NCBI RefSeq assembly: GCF_003989665.1
Contig: NZ_RZIJ01000018.1
Location: 1 to 64,000, forward strand
DNA: 64,000 nt
DNA from: Azospirillum doebereinerae
GTDB lineage: Bacteria; Pseudomonadota; Alphaproteobacteria; Azospirillales; Azospirillaceae
Direction of reading: 5' to 3'
Shown here: positions 1 through 8,116 of the stretch, piece after piece
Layout: each line of letters begins with the position of its first letter
Position numbering within the stretch: the stretch's first letter is position 1
Made by a program: the position numbers and the translations under genes
Notes under the pieces: generated by a model
Databases searched by the model: none
Told to the model about the DNA's origin: nothing
The model's input: only the letters and a program-made list of their open reading frames with translations

Positions 1-89
1 TTGGCGGTCTCGACGCCGCTGCCGTCCGCCTTCACGCGGATCTTCACGTTGTAGTCGACGACCCGCTTCACGGGCACCAGGACCTTCAT
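1..89 (-). CDS. etfB: Electron transfer flavoprotein subunit beta, N-terminal fragment
   Basis: The first 29 codons of a gene running off the left edge of the window. The reading begins [20 protein letters not shown], the characteristic EtfB N-terminus. EtfB pairs with EtfA (FAD-binding) to accept electrons from acyl-CoA and other dehydrogenases and pass them to ETF:ubiquinone oxidoreductase. The ATG is the only sensible start. Its neighbours are a thioesterase, a LiuR-type regulator and an acyl-CoA ligase, which fits a fatty-acid or branched-chain acyl-CoA catabolic neighbourhood. The remaining roughly 220 residues are outside the window. Confidence 0.85.
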   Translation of the reverse strand, partial: MKVLVPVKRVVDYNVKIRVKADGSGVETA

Positions 90-143
90 GACGTTTGCTC
101 CTCTTCCTTCGGGCGTTTTCTTGTGTTTCGGATCAGGTGGGGA

Positions 144-674
144 TCAGGCGACGGCGGTCAAAGGCTGGCCGCGCCACGCGGCGACGGAGTCCGGCATCGG
201 CGGCGAATCGCAGGCGGCGCCCACGGCGGCCAGCACCTCCGACGGCGGGATCACGCGCCCCCGCGCCACGAAGGCGCCCTGCACCACCGCCAGCGCGGCG
301 GTGCCGGAATCGGTCTCCATGCGATGCTCGATGAAGATGTACTTGTCGTCCCAGCACAACACGCGGCTGACCAGGGTGAAGCGCTGGAACGGTTTCAGCG
401 ACCGGCGGAAGCGGATGTTGGCCGCGCCCAGCACCGGCTGCCAGCGGTTGCGCAGGATGGCGCGCCCCAGCCCGACCCGGACCATCAGATCGGTGCGTCC
501 CAGATCCATCAGGCTGAAATAGCGGGCGTTGGTCATGTGCAGGTTGACGTCGAGGTCGGTCGGCCAGACCCGGAAGCGCAGCGAGCCTGAGTCGAGGAAC
601 CCGATCCGGCGCCCGCGCCACGCGGCAACCACGGCCATCACCGTGACGGCGATCAGGCGGAAGATCAGGTTCAT
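144..674 (-). CDS. Acyl-CoA thioesterase-like protein (hotdog fold, 4HBT type)
   Basis: 176 residues. A hydrophobic N-terminal stretch (about residues 1-22, possibly a membrane anchor) precedes a hotdog-fold region. The segment with LDVNLHMTNARYFSLMDLGR (about 40-60) is the usual thioesterase/THEM6-like signature, with a potential catalytic Asp and the H-x-TNARY helix. Family members hydrolyse acyl-CoA thioesters or are only weakly active. The substrate cannot be told from sequence. The gene lies between a MerR regulator and etfB on the same strand, 41 bp after the regulator, so the three may be co-transcribed and share a role in acyl-CoA metabolism. The function call rests on the fold signature. 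Confidence 0.75.
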   Translation of the reverse strand: MNLIFRLIAVTVMAVVAAWRGRRIGFLDSGSLRFRVWPTDLDVNLHMTNARYFSLMDLGRTDLMVRVGLGRAILRNRWQPVLGAANIRFRRSLKPFQRFTLVSRVLCWDDKYIFIEHRMETDSGTAALAVVQGAFVARGRVIPPSEVLAAVGAACDSPPMPDSVAAWRGQPLTAVA

Positions 675-715
675 GACGGTTTCCCTTCCAGCGGTCGGGC
701 CGACGCCGGCCCGGT

Positions 716-1114
716 TCAGGACTCCTTGGCGGCCTTGCGTTGCGCCAGGAGGGTGGTGACCTGGTCCTCGATCTCTTTCAGCTCGCCGACGGTGGCTTCC
801 AGGTCCTCGCGCTGCTGCGCCAGATCCTTGAGCCGCGTCTGAACCCGCTTCAGCAGGTTCTTCTGCTGCTCCACCCCGCCGTCGACGTTGTAGAGGTCGA
901 GATACTCGCGGATTTCCGCCAGCGAGAAGCCCAACCGCTTGCCGCGCAGGATCAGCTTCAGCCGGGCGCGGTCGCGCTTGGTGTAGACACGGTTGTTGCC
1001 GACGCGGTTGGGCGCCAGCAGCCCCTTGACCTCGTAGAAGCGAAGCGCGCGCGGGGTGATTCCCAGCTCTTCCGCCAGTTGGTTCACCGTGTAGAGCTGT
1101 TCCATCCCCGTCAT
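716..1114 (-). CDS. MerR-family transcriptional regulator, LiuR-like
   Basis: 132 residues. The N-terminal winged helix contains YTVNQLAEELGITPRALRFY (about residues 7-26), typical of MerR proteins, followed by a long coiled-coil dimerisation helix (about 80-125). There is no C-terminal cysteine cluster, which argues against metal sensing. This is the architecture of LiuR-type regulators of branched-chain amino acid and fatty acid degradation. An alternative start is ATG at 1105 (MEQLYTV). A LiuR-like operator is visible at 3038-3052 upstream of the adjacent acyl-CoA ligase gene, which supports regulation of this neighbourhood. The LiuR assignment is inference from architecture plus that site; the MerR family call is firm. 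Confidence 0.8.
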   Translation of the reverse strand: MTGMEQLYTVNQLAEELGITPRALRFYEVKGLLAPNRVGNNRVYTKRDRARLKLILRGKRLGFSLAEIREYLDLYNVDGGVEQQKNLLKRVQTRLKDLAQQREDLEATVGELKEIEDQVTTLLAQRKAAKES

Positions 1115-1219
1115 GACCTTATTGTTCGCGCGTCCGCTATCCGGCCCGTCGTTCCTAACACAGGCGTCGCGGCGTGATAAGGCTTCCCTTTACGTCCCGG
1201 TCAACACCCTGACTTGGCG

Positions 1220-2947
1220 TCAGGTCTCTGCCTTCGGGGCAGCCGCCGCCTCGGCGATCAGCTCCTTCTTGGACAGCTTGCCGACGGCGGTCTTGGGCAG
1301 CTCGTCGCGGAACTCCACGGCGGTCGGCATCTCGATGCGGGAGATCTTGTCGCGCAGGAAGTCCTTCAACTGCTCCACCGTCATCACGGCGCCGGGCTTC
1401 AACTGGACGAAGGCCTTTGGCGTCTGTCCGCGATACTCGTCGTTCAGCCCGATGACGCAGACGGCCACCACGTCGGGGTGCTGGTAGATGGCCTCCTCGA
1501 TCACGCGCGGGTAGACGTTGTAGCCGCTGCAGATGATGAGGTCCTTCAGGCGGTCGAGCAGGAAGACGTAGCCGTCCTCGTCCATCGTCCCGACGTCGCC
1601 GGTGAACAGGAAGCCGTCGACGATGGTCCGGTCGGTCTCCTCCGCGCGGCCCCAATAGCCGGCCATCACGTTCGGTCCGGAGATCGCCACCTGCCCCTTC
1701 TCGCCGATGCCCAGCACGCGGGACGGATCGTCCAGCCCGCGGATCTCGATGGCGATGCCCGGCAGCGGCAGGCCGATGGAGCCCTCCTTGTTGACGCCGG
1801 TCAGGGGATTGGCGGCGCAGACCGGCGAGGCCTCCGACAGCCCGTAGCCCTCGATCAGCACGCAGCCGGTCGCCTGCTCGAACTGGCGCTTCAGCTCCAT
1901 CGGCAGCGGCGCCCCGCCCGAGATGCAGTAGCGGATCGAGGTCAGCGCGTAGCGCCCGACCTGCGGGTGGCCCAGCAGCGCCTTGTACATGGTCGGCACG
2001 CCGGGAACGAGGGTCGGCTTGCGCTTGGCGATGGTCTTGAGCACCTGCTCGGTCTCGAAGCGCGGCAGCATGACCAGCTCGGCCCCCGACGCCAGCCCCA
2101 TGTTGAGGATCACGGTCATGGCGAAGACGTGGAAGAAGGGCAGCACCGCCAGCATCCGCTCGCCGCCCAGCGCCATGCCGGGGAACCACGCCGCCACCTG
2201 CCGGGCGTTGGACAGCAGGTTGTGGTGGGTCAGCATGGCGCCCTTGGGCACGCCGGTCGTACCGCCGGTGTATTGCAGCACCGCAACGTCGCGCAACGCG
2301 TCGATCCGCACCGGGCGCAAGGCGCCGTCGTTGGCCAGCAGCGCGTCGAAATCGACGTGCCGGGAATCCCAGGCGATCTCCGCCACCTCGCTGCGCTTGA
2401 GCACACGGAACAGCACGCTCTTGACCGCCGGCAGGATGGTCGGCATGCGGCAGACGACAACGGTCTTCAGCCGGGTCCGCTCCAGCATCGCGGCGACGCG
2501 CGGGTAGATCTGCTTGAGGTCGAGCGTGACCATGATCTCGGTCTGCGAGTCCTCGATCTGGTGTTCCAGTTCGCGCTCCACGTAGAGCGGATTGTAGTTC
2601 ACCACCGTGCCGCCGGCCTTCAGCACGGCGTAATAGGCGATCACGTAGGTCGGCGAGTTCGGCAGGCACAGCCCCACCCGCACCCCCGGCCCGACGCCCA
2701 TGTCCTGGAAGCCGCGCGCGGCGCGGTTCACCAGATCCAGCACTTCGGCGTAGCGGTAGCGCCGCCCCAGGAAATCCAGGCAGGGCCGCTCGGCGTAGCG
2801 CTTGGCCGCGTCCTCGAACAGCTGGTGCAGCGGGATCGGCGCGAAGCTCTGGTCCCAGGCGATGTCGGCGGGGTAATGGGCCAGCCAGGGACGGAGCGGG
2901 CTGGAATCGGGCAATATGGAGTCGGCTTGCGCAAGCGGTTCGGACAT
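1220..2947 (-). CDS. fadD: Long-chain fatty acid--CoA ligase (AMP-forming)
   Basis: 575 residues when started at ATG 2947 (MSEPLAQADS). The open frame continues to 3079, but those 44 codons look non-coding and would run over the LiuR-like site. Motifs of the ANL superfamily are present: the P-loop YTGGTTGVPKGAMLTH, the adenylate-binding GYGLSEASPV, and the hinge/C-domain region FTGDVGTMDEDGYVFLLDRL followed by KDLIICSGYNVYP. The enzyme activates fatty acids to acyl-CoA via an acyl-adenylate, the entry step of beta-oxidation or lipid synthesis. It is divergent from the SCP2-domain gene at 3106, and the shared 158-bp gap holds the candidate operator. Exact chain-length preference is unknown. 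Confidence 0.85.
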   Translation of the reverse strand: MSEPLAQADSILPDSSPLRPWLAHYPADIAWDQSFAPIPLHQLFEDAAKRYAERPCLDFLGRRYRYAEVLDLVNRAARGFQDMGVGPGVRVGLCLPNSPTYVIAYYAVLKAGGTVVNYNPLYVERELEHQIEDSQTEIMVTLDLKQIYPRVAAMLERTRLKTVVVCRMPTILPAVKSVLFRVLKRSEVAEIAWDSRHVDFDALLANDGALRPVRIDALRDVAVLQYTGGTTGVPKGAMLTHHNLLSNARQVAAWFPGMALGGERMLAVLPFFHVFAMTVILNMGLASGAELVMLPRFETEQVLKTIAKRKPTLVPGVPTMYKALLGHPQVGRYALTSIRYCISGGAPLPMELKRQFEQATGCVLIEGYGLSEASPVCAANPLTGVNKEGSIGLPLPGIAIEIRGLDDPSRVLGIGEKGQVAISGPNVMAGYWGRAEETDRTIVDGFLFTGDVGTMDEDGYVFLLDRLKDLIICSGYNVYPRVIEEAIYQHPDVVAVCVIGLNDEYRGQTPKAFVQLKPGAVMTVEQLKDFLRDKISRIEMPTAVEFRDELPKTAVGKLSKKELIAEAAAAPKAET

Positions 2948-3037
2948 CGGTTTCGCTCCCCTTCGCGACGGACGGGCTCCCGGATCGTCGCCGCGTCGGT
3001 TCGCCCGCCGGCCGCCTGGAACCTTTTCGTTATGACG

Positions 3038-3052
3038 TTGACGTAAACGTAA
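3038..3052. promoter_or_regulatory. Candidate LiuR-type operator
   Basis: TTGACGTAAACGTAA carries two ACGT half-sites spaced as in the LiuR (MerR family) consensus, which I recall as an ACGTAAACGT core. It lies in the divergent gap between the acyl-CoA ligase and SCP2 genes, about 90 bp from the ligase start and 54 bp from the SCP2 start. A LiuR-like regulator gene is 1.9 kb away. Confidence 0.5.
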
Positions 3053-3105
3053 TGCTTGCTTACTGTCAAGAGCAGTCACACGGACTGTTCCAGGAGTAAG
3101 CTTTC

Positions 3106-3408
3106 ATGGTCGACGACATCCTCCGCGAGATGCGCACCCGTTCCACCACACTGCGCAGCCTGAACGCCTCGGTGCGCTTCGTCCTGGGCAAGGACGGGCA
3201 GATCATCCGGGTGGACGCCCGCGCCAACCCGGTCAGCATCAGCCAGGACGACGCCGAATCCGACTGCACCATCCGGATCTCGCCGGAAAACCTGGTGAAG
3301 TTGATGGACGGACGCCTCAACCCGATGCTGGCCTTCACCATGGGCAAGCTGAAGGTGGAGGGCTCGATGGGCATCGCCATGAAGCTGGCCCAGCTTCTCG
3401 ACGAGTAA
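3106..3408 (+). CDS. SCP2 sterol-binding domain protein
   Basis: 100 residues consisting of a single SCP2-like domain. Characteristic elements are the segment around residues 30-45 (GKDGQIIRVDARANPVSISQ), CTIRISPENLVKLMDGRLNP and the C-terminal GKLKVEGSMGIAMKLAQLL. SCP2 domains bind lipids or acyl-CoA in a hydrophobic tunnel; small bacterial stand-alone versions are presumed lipid or acyl-CoA carriers. AGGAG lies about 10 bases upstream of the ATG. It is divergent from the acyl-CoA ligase and could share its LiuR-type control. Its specific ligand is not predictable. Confidence 0.85.
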   Translation: MVDDILREMRTRSTTLRSLNASVRFVLGKDGQIIRVDARANPVSISQDDAESDCTIRISPENLVKLMDGRLNPMLAFTMGKLKVEGSMGIAMKLAQLLDE

Positions 3409-3463
3409 AGCGCAACCGGCCGCAAGAGCCGCTCTTTTCCAAATCCGGGAGGAAACGACGATC

Positions 3464-4099
3464 ATGACGCACACGCTTCGTGCCACGCTGGCGGCTGCCC
3501 TGCTGCTTGCTCCCCTCTCCACGGCCGTGGCGGCCGGGACCGCCCGCACCCTGACTTACCAGATCCTGATGGGCGAGGATCCCATCGGGACCGAGACGGT
3601 GACGGTGGAGCCGCAGGGCGACCGCACCAAGGTGACGGTCGCCGCGACCACGTGGGTCAAGGTGCTGTTCATCAACTTCCGCTACGACCACAAGCGCGAG
3701 GAGACGTGGAAGGGCGCGACGCTCGAATCCATGCGCGCCACCACCGACGACGACGGCACGCCGCACAGCCTGGACCTGCTGCGCAAGGGCAACGGGCTGA
3801 CGCTGACCGCCGACGGCAAGGCCTCGGAACTGCCGGGCGACGCCCTGCCGCTGACCCTGTGGACGCCCGAGGTGCTGAAGCGCCCGAACCTGATCTCGGT
3901 GATCGACGGCGCGCCCTACAAGGTCGCGGCGCGGGCGGTGGGAACGGAGACCGTCGAGGCCGGCGGGCGGAAGACCGAGGCCAAGCACCACCGCATCGAG
4001 GGCGACGTGGAGCGCGACCTGTGGTTCGACGCCGAGGGCACGCTGCTGAAGACGCGCTTCAAACGCAGCGGCTATGATATCACCTACGTCCTGAAGTGA
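3464..4099 (+). CDS. Secreted protein of unknown function (DUF6134-like)
   Basis: 211 residues with a Sec signal peptide (about 1-23, ending AVAAG). The mature part is beta-rich and includes YQILMGEDPIGTETVTVEPQ and a C-terminal SGYDITYVLK, the pattern of the DUF6134 family of periplasmic proteins of unknown role. GGGAGG lies about 12 bases before the start codon. It follows the SCP2 gene by 55 bp on the same strand and may be co-transcribed with it. No catalytic motif was recognised, and the family name is from memory of the pattern. Confidence 0.65.
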   Translation: MTHTLRATLAAALLLAPLSTAVAAGTARTLTYQILMGEDPIGTETVTVEPQGDRTKVTVAATTWVKVLFINFRYDHKREETWKGATLESMRATTDDDGTPHSLDLLRKGNGLTLTADGKASELPGDALPLTLWTPEVLKRPNLISVIDGAPYKVAARAVGTETVEAGGRKTEAKHHRIEGDVERDLWFDAEGTLLKTRFKRSGYDITYVLK

Positions 4100-4118
4100 G
4101 TTTCCCCATGAGGACGTG

Positions 4119-4427
4119 ATGCCCATCTTCGTGTTCCCCGACGATCCGATCTGGAACGAGGAGGCCGACGCCGTCGAATTCGTGGTCGAGGTCGGGGAGT
4201 ACCGGGGCCGCGTCTTCGTCACGCGCCGGGTGATGCAGGGGCTTGTCGGCCACCGCCCCCTGCCGGACGAGGCGGTCCAGCAGGTCTGCATGAACCGCCA
4301 AGTCTTCGACCGGGCGGTGGAGAACCGCATTCTCGACCGCGCGCTCGACCCCGACGCCAACATCCACCTGACCGCCCGCGACATCGCGCGGGCGGCGGGA
4401 CGGCGCGGGAAGTTTTCAGAGGGGTGA
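4119..4427 (+). CDS. Small conserved hypothetical protein (possibly DUF1488-like)
   Basis: 102 residues from ATG 4119; a GTG one codon earlier is also possible. The protein is mildly acidic, with an N-terminal FPDDPIWNEEADAVEFVVEV strand region and a helical C-terminus (FDRAVENRILDRAL). This roughly follows the DUF1488 layout, but I am not certain of the family. It lies 19 bp behind the secreted DUF6134-like gene, so it is probably in the same transcript. No enzymatic motif is seen. Confidence 0.55.
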   Translation: MPIFVFPDDPIWNEEADAVEFVVEVGEYRGRVFVTRRVMQGLVGHRPLPDEAVQQVCMNRQVFDRAVENRILDRALDPDANIHLTARDIARAAGRRGKFSEG

Positions 4428-4477
4428 ATTTGTACCAGCAGCTTCATGCCTGAACTGCCACTCCGTCATCGCGTGTA

Positions 4478-4613
4478 GCCCTTCTCCCCTTGCGGGAGAA
4501 GGGTTGGGATGAGGGGTGTTCCGCCGCAGGCGGAAAGAAACATGGAGATTCCCGGCCGGCTGACGCCGGCACCCCCTCACCCCAACCCCTCTCCCACAAG
4601 GGGAGAGGGGCTT
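4478..4613. repeat. Large imperfect inverted repeat with nested GGGAGAGGG-type hairpins
   Basis: The left arm (4478-4520) and right arm (4570-4613) are near-perfect reverse complements over about 40 bases. Each arm itself holds a hairpin: CCCTTCTCCC/GGGAGAAGGG at 4479-4503 and CCCCTCTCCC/GGGGAGAGGGG at 4586-4610. A further small hairpin (CCGCCGCAGGCGG) sits in the centre. It fills the gap between two converging genes. Related palindromes occur at 9904-9932 and 57975-57997, so this looks like a dispersed palindromic repeat, with a possible secondary role as transcription terminator. Confidence 0.75.
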
Positions 4614-4656
4614 ACCCCAGCGCTCTCGCGTGGGCGACAATTCAAAGCTGCTGAGC

Positions 4657-5148
4657 TTACGCCACCCGCCCGTACCGCCCCCGCACGTACAGCAACGGTG
4701 CGCCGTCCTCGCGCGAGGCCAGCCGACGGACGCGCCCGACGACGATCACATGGTCGCCGCCGTCGAACAGATGCGCGCGGTCGCATTCCAGCGAGGCCAC
4801 GCAGCCCGACAGGATCGGCACCCCGGTGTCCCAGGTCTCGACCGCGACGCCGGCCCAGCGCTCCTGAAGGTCGCGGCGGGAGAAACGCGCCGACAGATCC
4901 TCCTGGTCGTCCGCCAGGATGTTCACCGCGAAGGACGGGGCCGTGGTGAAGGCCTCGAACGACATCGCCGCGCGCCCCAGGCAGAACTGCACCAGCGGCG
5001 GGTCGAGCGACACCGACGAGAAGGAGTTCACCGTCACCCCCAGCGGCAGGCCGTCCGGCGCGATGGTGGTGACGACGGCGATGCCGGTGGCGAAGCAGCC
5101 CAGAGCGCTGCGGAAGGCGCGGGGATCGAGCGGTGAAGCGGTGGTCAT
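4657..5148 (-). CDS. Flavin reductase domain protein (NAD(P)H:FMN/FAD oxidoreductase)
   Basis: 163 residues from ATG 5148, preceded by AAAGG at good spacing; an in-frame ATG at 5172 lacks such a site. The FMN-binding split-barrel signature is present: FATGIAVVTTIAPDGLPLGV, TVNSFSSVSLDPPLVQFCL and AVNILADDQEDLSARFS, with HLFDGGDHVIVVGRV near the end. Such proteins supply reduced flavin to two-component monooxygenases or act as stand-alone flavin reductases. No partner monooxygenase gene is adjacent, so its client is unknown. It converges on the 4116 gene across the inverted repeat. Confidence 0.85.
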   Translation of the reverse strand: MTTASPLDPRAFRSALGCFATGIAVVTTIAPDGLPLGVTVNSFSSVSLDPPLVQFCLGRAAMSFEAFTTAPSFAVNILADDQEDLSARFSRRDLQERWAGVAVETWDTGVPILSGCVASLECDRAHLFDGGDHVIVVGRVRRLASREDGAPLLYVRGRYGRVA

Positions 5149-5321
5149 GGCGGCCTTTGTATGGCTCGGCAAAGCGGCGAACCTCGGGAATTAACCCAGC
5201 GGAGCGGTGGGCGCAAGCGGTTCCCCACTTCGTCGGGAGGCTTTAAGACGATTTTAAGGAAGGTGAGGCAGTTTCCATCTGCGGCAAGTGGCCGCGCGCC
5301 GGACCGACATTCACGGGCATC

Positions 5322-6470
5322 ATGAGCGCGAACGCAGGCGGCGAACGCCCCATCATCATCAAGAAGAAGAAGGGTGGGCACGGCGGCCATCACGGCGGCG
5401 CGTGGAAGGTGGCCTACGCCGATTTCGTGACGGCGATGATGGCGTTCTTCCTGCTGCTCTGGCTGCTGAACGTCACCACGTCCGACCAGCGCAAGGGCAT
5501 CGCCGATTACTTCTCGCCCGTCTCGGTCAGCCGGGAGCAGTCGGGCTCCGGCGGCATGCTGGGCGGCAAGACCATCACTGTGCCCGGCGCGCAGGTCTCG
5601 GCCAGTTCGCCGATGTCGGCCGACGTGCCGGTGTCGGGTCCCCCCGGCTATTCGTCGCAGGAGACCGAGGACGCCGACGATCCGACGGAGGCCGCCGCCG
5701 GTCCCGGCACCGGCACCGGTCCGGGCCGCCAGGGCGAGACCGGCTCCGCCGCCGACCAGAAGAGCAACGAGTCGCGCGCCGACTACCAGAAGCGCATGGA
5801 GGCGATGGCCAAGCAGCTGGGCATTCCCGGCCAGAAGCCCGGCGAGAAGCTGTCCGACTTCGGCGAGCGCGTGAAGGAGGCCGGCGAGCATCTCCAGGAC
5901 GCCCAGCAGGAAGCCAAGCAGTTCCAGCAGGCCGCCACCGAGATCCGCCAAGCCATCCAGTCGGTCCCGGAGTTGGAGCCGCTGGCCCAGAACCTGATGA
6001 TCGACCAGACCCCGGAGGGTCTGCGCATCCAGATCGTCGATCAGGACCGCGTCTCGATGTTCCCCGGGGGTTCCGGCCAGATGTACCCGCAGACCCGCCA
6101 ACTGGTGCAGCAGGTCGCCAAGGCGCTCGCCAAGCTGCCCAACAAGCTGTCGATCAGCGGCCACACCGACGGCACCCCCTTCCCCGCCGGCTCGGGCCGC
6201 GACAACTGGGATCTGTCGAGCGAGCGGGCCAACGCCACGCGCCGCGCGCTGATCGCCGGCGGCATCGAAGAGACCCGAATCCAGGACGTGGTCGGCAAGG
6301 CGGACCGCGATCCGCTCGCCCCCGACCAGCCCGGCAGCCCGCGCAACCGCCGCGTCAGCATGGTTTTGCTGCGCGAAATGCAGGCGCCGCCCTCGGCCGG
6401 CAGCGCTTCCGCTGGGGCCGTCGCCCCCGCTGCGACCAAAGCACCAACCCCGGCAGCACCAAAGCGCTAA
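5322..6470 (+). CDS. motB: Flagellar motor protein MotB
   Basis: 382 residues. The basic cytoplasmic N-terminus (IIIKKKKGGHGGHHGG) leads into one membrane helix, WKVAYADFVTAMMAFFLLLW (about 28-47). Asp34 is in the position of the proton-binding Asp essential for torque. A long Pro/Gly/acidic linker (about 90-170) precedes the OmpA-like peptidoglycan-binding domain (about 240-360), with ISGHTDGTPF and NRRVSMVLL. MotB anchors the stator to the cell wall and forms the ion channel with MotA. No motA or other flagellar gene is adjacent. The C-terminal 20 or so residues are Ala/Pro-rich. Confidence 0.92.
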   Translation: MSANAGGERPIIIKKKKGGHGGHHGGAWKVAYADFVTAMMAFFLLLWLLNVTTSDQRKGIADYFSPVSVSREQSGSGGMLGGKTITVPGAQVSASSPMSADVPVSGPPGYSSQETEDADDPTEAAAGPGTGTGPGRQGETGSAADQKSNESRADYQKRMEAMAKQLGIPGQKPGEKLSDFGERVKEAGEHLQDAQQEAKQFQQAATEIRQAIQSVPELEPLAQNLMIDQTPEGLRIQIVDQDRVSMFPGGSGQMYPQTRQLVQQVAKALAKLPNKLSISGHTDGTPFPAGSGRDNWDLSSERANATRRALIAGGIEETRIQDVVGKADRDPLAPDQPGSPRNRRVSMVLLREMQAPPSAGSASAGAVAPAATKAPTPAAPKR

Positions 6471-6649
6471 AATCTTTCGCGGTACGCACCGAATTCTTGC
6501 TTTGTGGCCGCACCGCACAACAGAGCGCGTTGTTTGCCCCTGTTCAAAGCGCGCGGCGATGCGTCATACTTGGCGGGCAAAGCGATGCTGCCGGAACAAT
6601 GCCGTCCGGCAGTCGATGAAATGGTCCGATACAAAGCGCGGGGGAGTCT

Positions 6650-8116
6650 GTGAGCGTACCCGAGGGCAAACCGTCAGACCTTTTGTCATCCTATGATCCC
6701 GGCCTGTATTTCGACGAGCTGTTCGGCAGCATGGACTTGCCGGCCGAACACACGGCGCTGATACGGCAAAGATTGTCGGGTCTCGATTTCGACGAATTGC
6801 GTCGCCGAGCGCAGGATGTGGAGCGGGAACTCTACAATCTCGGCATCACCTTCATCGTCTATTCCGAAAAGGACGCGGTGGACCGGATTCTTCCGTTCGA
6901 CATCATCCCCCGCGTGATCTCCTCCAAGGAATGGGCGCATCTGGAGGCAGGAGTCACCCAGCGCGTCGCCGCGCTGAACCTGTTCCTTCACGACATCTAT
7001 CACGATCAGAAGATCCTGAAGGACGGGATCATTCCGCGCGATCTGGTGGAGGGGAACCACAATTTCCGCCCGCAGATGATCGGGCTGGACGTCCCCTTCA
7101 ACACCTACATCCACATCATGGGCACCGATCTGGTGCGCGACCGCCAGGGCGTCTTCCGGGTGCTGGAGGACAACGGCCGGGTTCCGTCCGGCGTGTCCTA
7201 CGTGGTCGAGAACCGCCACATGATGCAGCGGGTCTTCCCCGACCTGCTGCAGGACATCGGCATCCGCCCGGTGGACAATTACGGCCACAAGCTGCTGGAC
7301 GCGATGATGGAGATCGCGCCGCAGGGGGTGGACGATCCACAGGTCGCGCTGCTGTCGCCGGGAACCTACAACTCGGCCTATTTCGAGCACATCTTCCTGG
7401 CGCGCGAGATGGGCGTGCCGCTGGTCGAGGGCCGCGATCTGGTGGTGGAGAACGACCGCGTCTACATGAAGACGACCAACGGTCTGGCCCCGCTCCATTC
7501 GATCTACCGGCGGCTGGACGACGCCTTCCTCGACCCGCGCGCCTTCAACCCGGACAGCCTGCTGGGCGTGCCGGGCATCCTGGAAGCCTACCGCAAGGGC
7601 AACGTCGCGCTGGCCAACGCCATCGGCACCGGCGTGGCGGACGACAAGGCGGTCTACTGCTACGTCCCACGGATGATCAAATACTACCTCGACCAGGACC
7701 CGATCATCCCCAACGTCGACACCCGCATCTGCCGCGAGCCGGACGCGCTGCAATACACGCTGGACCACCTCAGCGAGCTGGTGGTCAAGCCGGTCGGCGA
7801 GGCCGGCGGCTACGGCATCACCATCGGGCCGCGCGCCAGCAAGGCCGAGTTGGAGGATTGCCGCGCCAAGCTGCTGGCCGATCCGTCCAACTACATCAGC
7901 CAGCCGGTGGTCGACCTGTCGGTCTGCCCGACCGTCACCGAGGACGGCATCGAGCCGCGCCACGTCGATCTCCGCCCCTTCGCCATCACCGGCAAGAGCA
8001 CCTGGGTCCTGCCCGGCGGGCTGTCGCGCGTGGCGCTGAAGAAGGGAACGCTGATCGTCAACTCGTCCCAGGGCGGCGGCTCGAAGGACACCTGGGTTTT
8101 GGAAGGTGCGGCATGA
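6650..8116 (+). CDS. Circularly permuted ATP-grasp type 2 protein (COG2308)
   Basis: 488 residues starting at GTG 6650, with GGGGGAG just upstream; no ATG gives the conserved N-terminus. Features of the family are the N-terminal YDPGLYFDELFG, the central EDNGRVPSGVSYVVENR, and GLAPLHSIYRRLDD plus VVKPVGEAGGYGITIGPRAS in the ATP-grasp core. Homologues are predicted peptide or amide ligases. They usually co-occur with an alpha-E protein, a transglutaminase-like protein and an Anbu-type proteasome-related peptidase. The alpha-E gene follows with a 4-base ATGA overlap, so they are translationally coupled. The last two partners are absent here. The substrate is unknown. Confidence 0.88.
   Translation: MSVPEGKPSDLLSSYDPGLYFDELFGSMDLPAEHTALIRQRLSGLDFDELRRRAQDVERELYNLGITFIVYSEKDAVDRILPFDIIPRVISSKEWAHLEAGVTQRVAALNLFLHDIYHDQKILKDGIIPRDLVEGNHNFRPQMIGLDVPFNTYIHIMGTDLVRDRQGVFRVLEDNGRVPSGVSYVVENRHMMQRVFPDLLQDIGIRPVDNYGHKLLDAMMEIAPQGVDDPQVALLSPGTYNSAYFEHIFLAREMGVPLVEGRDLVVENDRVYMKTTNGLAPLHSIYRRLDDAFLDPRAFNPDSLLGVPGILEAYRKGNVALANAIGTGVADDKAVYCYVPRMIKYYLDQDPIIPNVDTRICREPDALQYTLDHLSELVVKPVGEAGGYGITIGPRASKAELEDCRAKLLADPSNYISQPVVDLSVCPTVTEDGIEPRHVDLRPFAITGKSTWVLPGGLSRVALKKGTLIVNSSQGGGSKDTWVLEGAA

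Noticed and set aside
1214-3046. Plus-strand frame across the acyl-CoA ligase gene
   Set aside because: No family signature; the minus-strand frame holds all adenylation motifs.
2948-3079. Upstream extension of the acyl-CoA ligase frame
   Set aside because: The 44 added codons are Arg-rich, unlike the family N-terminus, and would cover the operator-like site.
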